A stretch of 64,000 bases of DNA from Serratia fonticola (GTDB lineage: Bacteria > Pseudomonadota > Gammaproteobacteria > Enterobacterales > Enterobacteriaceae): contig NZ_CP011254.1 of NCBI RefSeq assembly GCF_001006005.1, positions 4,712,001 to 4,776,000 of the forward strand, written 5' to 3'. The position numbers and the translations under genes were made by a program. Of the stretch, positions 34,476-44,391 are shown piece after piece; the stretch's first letter is position 1; each line of letters starts with the position of its first letter. Under the pieces are notes generated by a model, which saw only the letters and a list, made by a program, of their open reading frames with translations, was not told where the DNA came from and did no database searches.

Positions 34476-37031
34476 TCATTTACTTGCGGTAACGGGGATA
34501 ATCTCCGCCCCGCTTTCCGCCGTCCCGCTAGAAGCCTCAACCGTCATCGGAGCCTGGAAACGCTTAAGCCGCAGCGCGTTGCCGAGTACAAAGACACTGG
34601 AGAGCGCCATCGCCGCCGCCGCGAAGATCGGCGAAAGCAAGGTGCCGTTTAACGGATAAAGCGCGCCCGCCGCCACCGGGATCAGCACCGCGTTGTAGGC
34701 AAAGGCCCAGAACAGGTTCTGTTTGATATTGCGGATCGTCGCCTGGCTGAGTGCGATAGCGTTCGGCACCCCGCGCAGGTCGCCAGACATCAGCACCACG
34801 TCGGCCGCCTCGATAGCCACATCGGTACCGGTGCCGATAGCCAGCCCAACGTCCGCTTCCGCTAACGCCGGGGCGTCGTTGATACCGTCCCCCACAAAGG
34901 CCACTCGCGCCCCGTTGACCCGGAACTTTTTCAGCGCTGCAACCTTGCCGTCGGGCAACACCTCTGCCGCAACTTCATCAATACCGAGCTGTTTGGCGAT
35001 CGCCGCCGCCGTTGCCGCATTGTCGCCGGTGATCATCGCCACTTTGAGGCCCAGCGCGTGCAGCGCCTTAATAGCCTCTGGCGTGGTTTCCTTGATCGGA
35101 TCGGCAACCGCAATCACCGCCGCCAAGCGACCATCGATAGCGGCATAGAGCGGGCTCTTACCCTGTTCACCCAAACGCTGGGCGGCAGACTTGAAGCTCA
35201 CTACATCAAGGCCAAGCTGCGTCATGAACCGGTCTGCACCGACGGAGACCACCCTGCCACCAACCTTGGCCGTTACGCCAAAGCCCGGCACGGCGTCGAA
35301 GCCTTCAACGGGGGCCAGCGTGATGCCCTGCTGTTTGGCGGCTAACACGATCGCTTCGGCGATCGGGTGCTCGGAGCGGGTTTCAACCGCCGCAACCAGA
35401 GCCAGCACTTCGCTGTACTCAAAACCTTTAGCGGGAACGAGATCGGTGAGTTCTGGGCGTCCTTTGGTCAAGGTGCCAGTTTTGTCGAGGGCGATAACGC
35501 TCACGTCACGCAGCGCCTGCAAGGCTTCCCCTTTACGGAACAACACGCCAAGTTCAGCGGCGCGTCCGGTACCGACCATAATTGATGTCGGCGTAGCCAG
35601 CCCCATGGCGCATGGGCAAGCGATAATCAGCACCGCAACCGCATTCACCAACGCAAAGGTCAGCGCCGGATCCGGGCCGAAGATCAGCCAGACCAGGAAC
35701 GTCAGCGCGGCGGCGGCCATCACTGCCGGTACGAACCACATAGTCACCTTATCGACCAGCGCCTGGATCGGCAGCTTGGAACCTTGTGCTTCCTCAACCA
35801 GACGGATGATCTGCGCCAGCACCGTATTGGCCCCAACCTTGGTAACACGGAAACTGAAAGCACCGGTCTTGTTGATGGTACCACCCACAACGGCAGCGCC
35901 TACGCCTTTCGATACGGGCAAAGGTTCGCCGGTGATCATGCTCTCATCAACATAAGATGCCCCCTCGACGACTTCGCCATCGACAGGGATCTTCTCTCCT
36001 GGGCGAACGAACACCACATCACCGGTGGTCACCTGATCGAGCGGGATCTCAACGGTCTCGCCATTGCGTTCAACGCGCGCGGTCTTGGCCTGAAGCCCGA
36101 CCAGTCGTTTGATGGCCTGCGACGTTCGCCCCTTGGCGCGAGCTTCCAACGTGCGCCCAAGCAGGATCAAGGTCACGATGACGGCGGCGGCTTCGAAGTA
36201 GACGTTAGCGGTTCCCGGTGGCAGTACCTTGGGAATGAAGGTTGCCACCACCGAATAGCCGTACGCCGCTGCCGTACCCACCGACACCAGTGAGTTCATA
36301 TCGGGAGCCCCGCGCAACAACGCCGGGATACCTTTGCGGAAAAAACGCAGGCCTGGACCGAACAGCACCAGGGTGGCGAGTACAAACTGTATATACCAGC
36401 TCGTCTGTTCACCCAAAACGCCCTGCACCCAATGGTGCATCGGGGGAATAAGGTGTGAGCCCATCTCAAGGATAAAGACCGGCAAAGTGAGAATGCCCGC
36501 AATCAGCAAAGAGCGGCGTAAGCCGCGCGCTTCGTTTTCGCGGCGTTCAGTATCCTGATCGTTTACATTCGGCGTTTCGGCAGACAAACGACGGGCCTTG
36601 TAACCCGCCTGCACAACCGCCGCTTCAAGGTCAGCGGTGGAGATAACCCCGGCGAGGTGCCGTACCCGCGCACGCTCGGTCGCCAGGTTGACGCTGGCTG
36701 AGAGGACGCCTGGAAGTTGCGTCAGCGCCTTCTCAACTCTTCCGACGCAGGATGCGCAGGTCATCTCTTCGATCGCCAGTTCGGTAGTCTCTTCACGGAC
36801 GGCGTAACCGGCGCTTTCGATAGCACTAACCGCCGCTTGTGGATCGGCCACGCCGCTAAAGGTGACATCTGCCCGCTCGGTGGCAAGATTGACCGTGGCC
36901 GTTTGCACGCCGGGAACGGCTTTTAGTGCGCGCTCGACACGGCCAACGCACGATGCACAGGTCATTCCTTCGACCGGCAGGCTCAGACGAGCCGCTTGAT
37001 TGGAACCTGATGGGAGGGAAACGGAAGCCAT
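34476..37031 (-). CDS. golT: P1B-type gold/copper-exporting ATPase
   Basis: An 851-residue heavy-metal P-type ATPase that pumps Cu(I)/Au(I) from cytosol to periplasm. Two N-terminal HMA domains have MTCASC at Cys25/Cys28 and Cys92/Cys95. Membrane helix 6 has the CPC motif ([13 protein letters not shown]), the phosphorylation site is DKTGTLTKG, and SEHPIAEA and [14 protein letters not shown] are present. The start at 37031 has AGGAG 7 bases upstream; a longer frame would run through the promoter. CopA and GolT cannot be separated by sequence alone; GolT is chosen for the gene order with golS, golB and gesABC. Confidence 0.9.
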   Translation of the reverse strand: MASVSLPSGSNQAARLSLPVEGMTCASCVGRVERALKAVPGVQTATVNLATERADVTFSGVADPQAAVSAIESAGYAVREETTELAIEEMTCASCVGRVEKALTQLPGVLSASVNLATERARVRHLAGVISTADLEAAVVQAGYKARRLSAETPNVNDQDTERRENEARGLRRSLLIAGILTLPVFILEMGSHLIPPMHHWVQGVLGEQTSWYIQFVLATLVLFGPGLRFFRKGIPALLRGAPDMNSLVSVGTAAAYGYSVVATFIPKVLPPGTANVYFEAAAVIVTLILLGRTLEARAKGRTSQAIKRLVGLQAKTARVERNGETVEIPLDQVTTGDVVFVRPGEKIPVDGEVVEGASYVDESMITGEPLPVSKGVGAAVVGGTINKTGAFSFRVTKVGANTVLAQIIRLVEEAQGSKLPIQALVDKVTMWFVPAVMAAAALTFLVWLIFGPDPALTFALVNAVAVLIIACPCAMGLATPTSIMVGTGRAAELGVLFRKGEALQALRDVSVIALDKTGTLTKGRPELTDLVPAKGFEYSEVLALVAAVETRSEHPIAEAIVLAAKQQGITLAPVEGFDAVPGFGVTAKVGGRVVSVGADRFMTQLGLDVVSFKSAAQRLGEQGKSPLYAAIDGRLAAVIAVADPIKETTPEAIKALHALGLKVAMITGDNAATAAAIAKQLGIDEVAAEVLPDGKVAALKKFRVNGARVAFVGDGINDAPALAEADVGLAIGTGTDVAIEAADVVLMSGDLRGVPNAIALSQATIRNIKQNLFWAFAYNAVLIPVAAGALYPLNGTLLSPIFAAAAMALSSVFVLGNALRLKRFQAPMTVEASSGTAESGAEIIPVTASK

Positions 37032-37063
37032 GGCTCTACTCCTGGGAAGTTTCGGTAACAAAA

Positions 37064-37094
37064 AGCTTAAACCTTCCCACCAGGGGAAGGTCAA
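37064..37094 (-). promoter_or_regulatory. GolS-type promoter/operator of golT
   Basis: On the minus strand TTGACC (37089-37094) and TAAGCT (37064-37069) are 19 bases apart. The spacer is filled by a perfect dyad ACCTTCCC-N5-GGGAAGGT (37071-37091). This is the textbook MerR/CueR operator design. Confidence 0.88.
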
Positions 37095-37107
37095 GGCCTG
37101 TTAGCAA

Positions 37108-38577
37108 TCAGTTCTGTGGGGGGGAATTGGCTATGCCGCTGGCCCCATTACAATTGCGTTCCGTCTGGGTACAGACTTCCCAACCGCCACCTAACGCCTT
37201 ATAGATGCTGACAATGGCAAGCTGCTGGTTAGTCCGTGCGACGGCCAGCGCGCGCTGGCTGGCAAAGTTAGCGCGTTCGGCATCGAGCACCTCCAGATAG
37301 AGACCGTCACCTTCGGCAAACCGCACCTGGAGCAGACGAGCAGCTTCGCGATTGGCCGCAGACTCCAACAGGCGCAGCTCAAGCGTACTGCCTGCAGCGC
37401 CATAGGCTTTAAAGGCATCGTCCGTTTCCTGCAAGGCGCGCAATACGGCCTGGTCATAGACGATCAAGGCCTGTTTGCTGCGGGCTTCACTGGCGGCGAT
37501 CCGGGCGCGCGTGCGGCCAATATCCAGCAGCGACCAGCGAATAACCGGCACGATAAAACCCGACAGCGCCTCGGCACCGTTCAGCGAATCAAGACTCCCA
37601 GCCACAAAGCCGAGCGATCCCTGCACCTGGATCTCGGGATAGAGCGCGGCCGTCTCGACGCCAATCTGGGCGGTAGCCGCAGCAAGGTCCCGTTCCGCCG
37701 CCGCGATGTCAGCACGCCGCGAGAGGAGCGATACGGGATCGCCTACGGCCATAGTTCGCACGGCCAACGAATCATCCAACGGCACAATTGCTGGCGGCCT
37801 GAACGACTGAGGGACTGTGCCGAGGAGGATGGCCAGTGCGTTGATGCTTGCCGCGCGGCGGCGTTCCAACTCAGGCATGGCCACCTCAACATTACGTAAC
37901 AGCGCCTCGGCACGCAGTCGGTCAAACTCACTGGCGGAACCGGCGTTGACCTGCTGCTCAACCAGCTTGAGACTTTCACGCTGGCTTTGGCTGATGTCGG
38001 TTACAACGGCAATTTCGGCCTCGATACCGCGCAATTCGAACCAGGTAGCGGCCACCGTAGCAATGACGCTCACCTGCACTTCACGTAGTAACGCCTCGCG
38101 TGAGCCAGTTTGTGCCTGTGCAGCTTCCACCGAACGCCGCACGCGCCCAAACAGATCGAGTTCCCAAGCGGCATCGATGGCTCCGCGATAGCTTTCGCGT
38201 TGACGCGGTTGGTCAGGTGAAATTTCCACTTCTCCCCAACGGCGGTTCTCATAACTAAGCGCGGGGCCGCCGCTGGGCAGGAAGCTCTGGCGATCCTCTC
38301 GCAGCATGGCCTTGGCCTCTTCCAGCCGCATGGCCGCGATGCCAATATCATGGTTCGCGGCCAATGCCTGCTGGACCAAGGCCGTTAACGCCGGATCGTC
38401 GAAAGTACGCCACCACTCAACCTCGACGGCCCCCGTACCGAGCTCGGCAGTTGGCTCACCAAAGCTGATTGGCAGCGGCTGCGATGGCGGTGCATAGTCA
38501 GGCCCCACCGCCGAGCATCCAGCCAGCAACAACAGCGCACTCAGAGGAAGTAACACAGCTTGATAGCGATCTCTCAT
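37108..38577 (-). CDS. gesC: RND efflux outer-membrane factor (NodT/OprM type lipoprotein)
   Basis: A 489-residue outer-membrane channel of a tripartite RND pump. The lipobox LLAGC gives Cys21, followed by SAVGPDYAPP, the usual start of NodT-family factors. Two TolC-like repeats are visible, with the first around AANHDIGIAAMRLEEAKAML and the second around SLLSRRADIAAAERDLAAATA. The ATG overlaps the stop of the RND gene (ATGA). It is the last gene of the efflux operon, 14 bases before the golT promoter. Confidence 0.87.
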   Translation of the reverse strand: MRDRYQAVLLPLSALLLLAGCSAVGPDYAPPSQPLPISFGEPTAELGTGAVEVEWWRTFDDPALTALVQQALAANHDIGIAAMRLEEAKAMLREDRQSFLPSGGPALSYENRRWGEVEISPDQPRQRESYRGAIDAAWELDLFGRVRRSVEAAQAQTGSREALLREVQVSVIATVAATWFELRGIEAEIAVVTDISQSQRESLKLVEQQVNAGSASEFDRLRAEALLRNVEVAMPELERRRAASINALAILLGTVPQSFRPPAIVPLDDSLAVRTMAVGDPVSLLSRRADIAAAERDLAAATAQIGVETAALYPEIQVQGSLGFVAGSLDSLNGAEALSGFIVPVIRWSLLDIGRTRARIAASEARSKQALIVYDQAVLRALQETDDAFKAYGAAGSTLELRLLESAANREAARLLQVRFAEGDGLYLEVLDAERANFASQRALAVARTNQQLAIVSIYKALGGGWEVCTQTERNCNGASGIANSPPQN

Positions 38578-41500
38578 GGCTGGCTCCCCTTGATGCGTTG
38601 TTTTGATGCAGAGCGATAATGCTCGACGCGGGCGGCAAGACCACGCATCACCACGTAAAAGGCCGGGGTCAGGAACAAGCCAAACAGCGTCACGCCGAGC
38701 ATGCCCGCAAACACCGCAATGCCCATGGAGTGACGCATTTCCGCCCCTGCGCCGCTGGCCAACACCAGCGGAACCACGCCAGCAATAAAGGCCAGCGAGG
38801 TCATCAGGATCGGCCGTAACCGCAGTCGACAAGCCTCGATAACCGCCTCAAGTGCGCTTGAGCCTTTGGCTTCGAGGCTGCGTGCAAACTCAACGATAAG
38901 AATGGCGTTCTTGGCAGCCAGCCCCACCAACACGATCAACCCAATCTGAACGAACACGTTGTTGTCTCCCCCCACCAACCAGACGCCCACGATCGCACTC
39001 AGCAGACACATCGGTACGATCAGCAATACCGCCAGGGGAAGCAGCCAACTGTTGTACTGCGCGGCGAGGATCAGATAAGCGAGCAGTACACAGAGTGGGA
39101 AGATAAACAGCGCCGAATCTCCGGCCAGCTTTTGCTGGTAGGTGAGATCGGTCCATTCGAAGCTCATGCCCTCAGGTAGCACTTCCTGCGCCAGTTGCTC
39201 CATCAGCGCCACAGCCTGTCCGGAACTGACGCCCGGCATGGCACCGCCGGAAATATCCGCCGAGGGGTAACCGTTATAATGCATCACGCGATCGGGGCCG
39301 GAACTTGGCGTAACGGTGACAAACGCGGACAGCGGCAGCATGTCCCCGGCCGCATTGCGCACTTGCAGCCGACCAATGGCTTCAGCTTGCATGCGGTGAT
39401 CCGCATCGGCCTGAGCCGTGACTTTGTAGGTGCGGCCGAAGCGGTTGAAGTCGTTGACATACAGCGAGCCGAGATACACCTGGAGTGCCTCAAAGACGTC
39501 CGCTAGACGAACGCCTTGGCTCATCGCCTGGGTGCGGTCGATACTGACGTCGAGCTGCGGTGCATTGACGTCAAGGCTGGTGAGCAGCCCGGCCACCTGC
39601 CCCGTGCCACTGGCTTTCTGCATCAGGAGTTGAGTTTGCTGAACCAGCGCATCCAGACCGGCCCCCCCACGATCTTCAACCTGCATTTTGAAACCGCCGG
39701 TAGCACCCAGCCCTGGCACCGGTGGTGGCGGGAATACGCCAAGGAAACCGTCGGGGATGCTGGCAAATTTGGCCTGTAAGCGCCCGGCGATTGCCATCGC
39801 GCTGAGGTCGTCTGTGGTGCGATCTTTGAATGGGTCAAGCATCACGAACATCACTGCGGCATTTGGCACGTTAACAAAGCCGTTGATTGAAAGCCCCGGG
39901 AATGCCACGACGCTTTCAACGCCGGGTTCCGCCAGTGCGATCTTCGACATCTGCTTAACCACTGCCTCGGTGCGATCCAGCGATGCGGAGTTGGGAAGTT
40001 GGGCAATGCCAACCAGATAATATTTATCCTGCATGGGGACAAAGCCCGGTGGTACCGCCTTGAAGCCGAAGAAGGTCAGCGCAAGCAGCCCAGCGTAAAC
40101 CACCAGGGCCAGGCCGCTGACCCGCACAACCTTGCGGACCGTGTTGCCATAGGCGTCTGGGGCACGTTGGAAGGGGCGCCCCAAGCGTTGCAACCACCGA
40201 TCGGCACGGCCACGTAGACTACGAGGATCGTGAGTGATCCCCACCTTACGTGGCCGCAACAGGAGACCGGCAAGCGCCGGGCTGAGGGTGAGCGAATTCA
40301 CCGCCGACAGAAGGGTCGAGATGGCAATGGTGAGCGCAAACTGTTGATAAAACTCGCCTTGTAAACCGCTGAGGAAGGCGGTTGGGATAAACACCGCGGC
40401 CAGCACCGAGGTGATGGCGATAATCGGCCCGGTGACCTCGTCCATCGCCTTCCTGGCGGCTTGCGGAGGATCTTCACCATTTTCGATATGCCGCTCGACG
40501 TTCTCCACCACCACGATCGCATCATCGACCACGATACCAATCGACAGCACCAAACCAAACAGCGACAAGGTGTTGAGCGAGAACCCCATCAGATGCATCA
40601 CGGCGAAGGTGCCGATAAGTGATACCGGTACGGCCATCAGAGGGATCAGCGACGCCCGCCAGTTGCGCAGGAACAGCACCACCACGATCACCACCAGGAA
40701 GATGGCCTCCAACAGCGTGGTAGCTACCGATTCCAGCGAGGCCCGGACAAACACCGTCGGATCATAGGCGATGCGCGAACTGAGTCCGGCCGGGAAGTTG
40801 CCTTCAAGCCGCTGCATGGTGGCCCGCACCGCCTGCGAAACGTCCAGCGCGTTGGCTCCCGGGCTTTGAATGATTTGCAGCGCCACGGCGGGCTCACCGT
40901 CGAGCAGGCTGCGTAAAGCGTAGGCATCAGCGCCCATCTCGATGCGGGCGACATCCCGTAGGCGCGTCACCTGGCCATCCGCGCCAGTGCGAATGATGAT
41001 ATCGCCGAACTGTTCTTCGTCGGTCAATCGCCCGAGGGTGTTCACCGTCACCTGGAAGGCGGCGGTAGAATTGGGAGCCTGGCCGACCGAACCCGCCGCC
41101 ACCTGTACGTTCTGCTCGCGTACCGCGGCTATCACGTCGCCAGCCGTCAGCCCACGTGCCGCGATCAGGTTTGGATCGAGCCACAGCCGCATGCTGTATT
41201 CACCCGCCCCCCAGACCAGTACGTCGCTGATCCCCGGAATACGGGACAGCTCGTCGCGCACCTGCAGGTAGGCGTAATTGGAAATATATAGCGGATCGTA
41301 GCGCTTATCGGGCGATAGCAGGTGCACCACCATCAGAATATCTGGCGAGGTTTTCTGCGTAATCACGCCCTGGCGTTGCATTTCTTCAGGTAAACGCGGC
41401 AACGCACGGGCGACCCGGTTTTGCACCTGAACCTGCGCCATATCGGCATTGGTTCCCTGGGCGAAAGTTACGGTCAGGATCATCCGGCCATCGGTGGCCG

Positions 41501-41750
41501 ACTGCGACGACATGTACAACATGCCCTCTACCCCGGTGATCGCCTGTTCGAGCGGCGCGGCCACCGTTTCAGCGATCACCTTGGGGTTGGCGCCCGGGTA
41601 GGAGGCCGTCACCTGCACGGTTGGCGGCGTCACGGCCGGATATTCGCTGAGCGGTAATTGGAAGAAGGCAACGGTGCCAGCCAACACCATCAGCACCGAG
41701 AGCACGATGGCAAAGATTGGCCGATCGATGAAGAAACGTGGAAAGCTCAT
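38574..41750 (-). CDS. gesB: RND efflux pump inner-membrane transporter (HAE1 type)
   Basis: A 1058-residue proton-driven RND transporter with 12 helices and two large periplasmic loops. It begins MSFPRFFIDRPIFAIVLSVL, and the proton-relay aspartates in helix 4 are in GIVVDDAIVVVENVERH. The sequence is of the drug (HAE1) type, close to MexF/OqxB-like pumps, rather than the heavy-metal (CusA) type. That fits GesB of Salmonella, which gives gold and drug resistance. It overlaps gesA and gesC by ATGA junctions. Confidence 0.88.
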   Translation of the reverse strand: MSFPRFFIDRPIFAIVLSVLMVLAGTVAFFQLPLSEYPAVTPPTVQVTASYPGANPKVIAETVAAPLEQAITGVEGMLYMSSQSATDGRMILTVTFAQGTNADMAQVQVQNRVARALPRLPEEMQRQGVITQKTSPDILMVVHLLSPDKRYDPLYISNYAYLQVRDELSRIPGISDVLVWGAGEYSMRLWLDPNLIAARGLTAGDVIAAVREQNVQVAAGSVGQAPNSTAAFQVTVNTLGRLTDEEQFGDIIIRTGADGQVTRLRDVARIEMGADAYALRSLLDGEPAVALQIIQSPGANALDVSQAVRATMQRLEGNFPAGLSSRIAYDPTVFVRASLESVATTLLEAIFLVVIVVVLFLRNWRASLIPLMAVPVSLIGTFAVMHLMGFSLNTLSLFGLVLSIGIVVDDAIVVVENVERHIENGEDPPQAARKAMDEVTGPIIAITSVLAAVFIPTAFLSGLQGEFYQQFALTIAISTLLSAVNSLTLSPALAGLLLRPRKVGITHDPRSLRGRADRWLQRLGRPFQRAPDAYGNTVRKVVRVSGLALVVYAGLLALTFFGFKAVPPGFVPMQDKYYLVGIAQLPNSASLDRTEAVVKQMSKIALAEPGVESVVAFPGLSINGFVNVPNAAVMFVMLDPFKDRTTDDLSAMAIAGRLQAKFASIPDGFLGVFPPPPVPGLGATGGFKMQVEDRGGAGLDALVQQTQLLMQKASGTGQVAGLLTSLDVNAPQLDVSIDRTQAMSQGVRLADVFEALQVYLGSLYVNDFNRFGRTYKVTAQADADHRMQAEAIGRLQVRNAAGDMLPLSAFVTVTPSSGPDRVMHYNGYPSADISGGAMPGVSSGQAVALMEQLAQEVLPEGMSFEWTDLTYQQKLAGDSALFIFPLCVLLAYLILAAQYNSWLLPLAVLLIVPMCLLSAIVGVWLVGGDNNVFVQIGLIVLVGLAAKNAILIVEFARSLEAKGSSALEAVIEACRLRLRPILMTSLAFIAGVVPLVLASGAGAEMRHSMGIAVFAGMLGVTLFGLFLTPAFYVVMRGLAARVEHYRSASKQRIKGSQP

Positions 41751-42913
41751 TGCGCGCCTCCTGAGGTTTGCGGCAGCGCAATAGGCGTACCGTCAATCGC
41801 TGCGGACTGTGGCGTAATCTGCATCCCAGGGCGAACCAATCCCTTGACGACGATGCGCTCACCCGCTTGCAGACCTTGTTCGATTACCCGCATTCCATCG
41901 GCCATCGGGCCAAGTTCGACCGGCCGGTATTCTGTTGTATCGCCTTTGCCAACGACCAGCACATAGCGGCTGCCCTGGTCGGTGCCAATCGACAGGTCAG
42001 AAATCAGTACCTTGGGCTGTGGAGTGCCGGTCTCCATTTTGACCTTGGCGAACAGCCCGGGAGTTAATTGCCCATCCGGATTGTCCACCACCGCGCGTAC
42101 CCGCACCGTTCCCGTACCGCGATCGGCAGCGTTGGCGAGGAAATCGACATGGCCGGACCGCGAGTAGGTCTTGTCGGCGATCAGCGCCACCATGACTTTG
42201 GTTGCCTTTGCCGACTCTGGAGTTGCATGGGTTCGGCCAGCGGCGAGCGAACGTAAATAAGTACGTTCGTCGACATCAAAATAGACATGCAGCGGATTGA
42301 TCGAGACGATGGTCGTCAACGGCGTCACACCACTGGCAACATAGTTACCTTCGGTGACCAGGGTTTGGCCGACACGTCCGCTGATGGGCGCGGTGACGCG
42401 GGTGAAACTCAAATCCAGTTGCGCAGCATCCAGCGCGGCTTTGGCGGCATCAACCTGAGCTTTTCCCGCGTTTACTGCGGCTGTGGCGGTATCAAGAAAC
42501 GCCCGAGCGACGACCTTTTGCGCAAACAGCTTCTCGGCGCGTGCATATTCCGCCTTGGCGAGTAACGAGGCCGCTTCAGCCTCGCGTAGGCGTGCTTTGG
42601 CAACGTTCACAGCGGCTACGAACTCCCGAGGATCAATGAGAAACAGCCGGTCTCCCTGATTAACCAAGCGCCCTTCGGGCACGCTAACCTCCTGGAGATA
42701 GCCAGCGACTCGTGGGCGGAGTTCAACCCGCTTGACCGCAGTAAGCGAGCCAGTAAACTCCACAAAAGGCGTTATCGGGCGCACGACAACTTCGGCCACC
42801 GGAACGCTAGGCGGTTTGGGAGCTGCGCCGGAGGGCAACGCCTCTTCGCATCCGGAGATCATGAACGCGGCGCTTATCGCCGCAGTGAGCAGGGTTATAG
42901 CTTTGACTTGCAT
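41747..42913 (-). CDS. gesA: RND efflux periplasmic adaptor (membrane fusion protein)
   Basis: A 388-residue periplasmic adaptor anchored as a lipoprotein: the signal ends in the lipobox MISGC (Cys22). Residues about 50-100 and 175-200 form the split lipoyl domain (FTGSLTAVKRVELRPRVAGYL; SFTRVTAPISGRVGQTLV) around an alpha-helical hairpin rich in Ala/Glu/Lys. It links the RND pump to the outer-membrane channel. AAAGG precedes the ATG by 7 bases. It is the first gene of the efflux operon and is preceded by a MerR-type promoter (42962-42992). Confidence 0.87.
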   Translation of the reverse strand: MQVKAITLLTAAISAAFMISGCEEALPSGAAPKPPSVPVAEVVVRPITPFVEFTGSLTAVKRVELRPRVAGYLQEVSVPEGRLVNQGDRLFLIDPREFVAAVNVAKARLREAEAASLLAKAEYARAEKLFAQKVVARAFLDTATAAVNAGKAQVDAAKAALDAAQLDLSFTRVTAPISGRVGQTLVTEGNYVASGVTPLTTIVSINPLHVYFDVDERTYLRSLAAGRTHATPESAKATKVMVALIADKTYSRSGHVDFLANAADRGTGTVRVRAVVDNPDGQLTPGLFAKVKMETGTPQPKVLISDLSIGTDQGSRYVLVVGKGDTTEYRPVELGPMADGMRVIEQGLQAGERIVVKGLVRPGMQITPQSAAIDGTPIALPQTSGGAQ

Positions 42914-42961
42914 CGGTTTACCTTTCGCGACGAGGGTCGACAGTAGGTTTGGCAGGCTGCC

Positions 42962-42992
42962 TTTATCCGGCTTGTCACGTTTGGAAGGTCAA
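42962..42992 (-). promoter_or_regulatory. GolS-type promoter of gesABC
   Basis: On the minus strand TTGACC (42987-42992) and GATAAA (42962-42967) are separated by 19 bases. The spacer begins TTCC as in the golT operator and ends with a GACAAG half-site, so the dyad is imperfect. It lies 49 bases upstream of the gesA start codon. Confidence 0.7.
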
Positions 42993-43094
42993 GTATTTTT
43001 TACGGCGGGCTATGGGCAGCCAAATTGGAGCAGAGTTACGCTGACTGCAGCGGCTCCAACGGCCGCTGCAATAGCATTTCAGGAGGGTTGATTT

Positions 43095-44111
43095 TTAGCC
43101 GCTAAATGAGATCGAGGCGATAATATAAGCGAAATAGAAAGCCCCATTAATAAATAGCATCCACACTTTCAGATTTTTGTTTCTGGCGTTGATCCACAGC
43201 CAGAATGCCGATGAAAGCGTAATAAACACCCCGATCAGCACTTCATGCCGGGGTTGCCATGGCGTCAATAATATCCCGATAGCGGGTAATATGGTGCCTT
43301 GGAAAACCATTGCGCCGGTAATATTACCTAATGCCAGAGTATCCTTCCCTTTGCGTATCCATAGAATGCTGTTCACCTTCTCTGGCAATTCGGTAGCTAT
43401 AGGAATGATAATCAATGACAGTAACAACACAGAAATGCCAAGCTTTTCCGATACTGCGGCCACACCGTCTATAAAACCTAAAGCCCCCGCCACCAATACG
43501 CCCAAACCAATTAAGGTTTGCAGGATGATGGTAAATAGCGTGGTGGGCAATCCCACTCGGGATAAGAACATGACGTTATCTGCCGCGGTTCCATTCCCCT
43601 CCGCCACCAGTTTTTTCGACGCGTGTAAGGTTTTTACAATATAGGTGACGTAAAGCAAGACCAACAACACGCTGACGCCCATCCTGGCGATTTTCATCTC
43701 CACGGGAATGAACAAGGCGATTGCGGCCAATACAAAAGCCATCAGGAAGAAACGCGTATCCCGTATAAACCCCGTGGGCTCAGGGGTGATAGACCCGTTA
43801 ATACCCCGCCGTCTTACCACGGCCAGCGCCATCAAAAAGATCGACAGCGTAGACAGCATCAGCGGCGCGCCCAATATCGCCCCCACGCCAATCTCTTCGT
43901 TAACATTAGCCGCCGACGTGCCGGCAACCAGGGCCAAAATGGGTACCATGGTTTCAGGTAAGGCGGTGCCAATGGCGGCAAAAAGCGAACCGGTTACCCC
44001 CTCAGAGATCTTCAACCTTTCGCCAAGGTGCTCCAGGGCATTGGTGAAAATTTCAGAGGCAATCAAGATGATGACTAAGGATATCGCGAGCTGGAAAAAT
44101 GACAGCGTCAT
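43095..44111 (-). CDS. CaCA-family cation exchanger, predicted Mn2+ exporter
   Basis: A 338-residue inner-membrane protein with about 10 helices and the two inverted alpha-repeats of the Ca2+/cation antiporter superfamily: GTALPETMVPILALVAGTSA in the first half and IPIATELPEKVNS with GNITGAMVFQGT in the second. The acidic residues in ALPE and ELPE are the ion ligands. The family mostly moves Ca2+, but the leader carries a manganese riboswitch (44250-44356), which argues for Mn2+ export. It lies on the minus strand between gesA and yehQ and has its own control region. Confidence 0.85.
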   Translation of the reverse strand: MTLSFFQLAISLVIILIASEIFTNALEHLGERLKISEGVTGSLFAAIGTALPETMVPILALVAGTSAANVNEEIGVGAILGAPLMLSTLSIFLMALAVVRRRGINGSITPEPTGFIRDTRFFLMAFVLAAIALFIPVEMKIARMGVSVLLVLLYVTYIVKTLHASKKLVAEGNGTAADNVMFLSRVGLPTTLFTIILQTLIGLGVLVAGALGFIDGVAAVSEKLGISVLLLSLIIIPIATELPEKVNSILWIRKGKDTLALGNITGAMVFQGTILPAIGILLTPWQPRHEVLIGVFITLSSAFWLWINARNKNLKVWMLFINGAFYFAYIIASISFSG

Positions 44112-44214
44112 CCTTTAGCCCTCAGTTTGCCCGGCTTTTTGGTGAGGTAATTTGAGAGTACAGCAGAAAAAAGGGTCATTATGGAAATACCGACTGGACG
44201 TAGCAAACCATGGT

Positions 44215-44356
44215 GTAATATTCCTCGTCCAATCCAAAAGAAATATTACCCCTATGGTCTCGCCAATCTGATCGACGGATGTGCCACAGCAACTTGCTGA
44301 GTATGTTGACACATCCTCCTTCTTGATGAAGGAAGGCTACTCCCCAAATGAGTGGG
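44215..44356 (-). ncRNA. yybP-ykoY manganese riboswitch with downstream hairpin
   Basis: On the minus strand the leader of the exchanger gene carries, in order, TTGGGGAGTAGCC (44335-44347), a stem CCTTC...GAAGG, GTCAACATACTC, and finally GATTGGCGAGACCA (to 44253). These are the conserved blocks of the yybP-ykoY aptamer known from E. coli mntP and alx, which binds Mn2+ and turns on export genes. Directly after it a 10-bp hairpin (GTAATATTTC/GGAATATTAC, 44215-44249) probably belongs to the expression platform. The mechanism (translation or termination) cannot be read with certainty; a short TTTTTT lies further down near 44167-44172. Confidence 0.82.
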
Positions 44357-44391
44357 GCAAGCTTAGTCGAACTGTCATGGCGCTGTCAAAG

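Noticed and set aside
35191..35955. 254-codon plus-strand open frame opposite golT
   Set aside because: It lies wholly inside the well-supported ATPase gene, its translation is low-complexity Ala/Thr/Ser/Pro-rich, and it is a typical high-GC antisense shadow.
44115..44312. 65-codon minus-strand frame upstream of the CaCA gene
   Set aside because: It coincides with the Mn2+ riboswitch and its hairpin, whose conserved blocks explain the sequence better than a protein.
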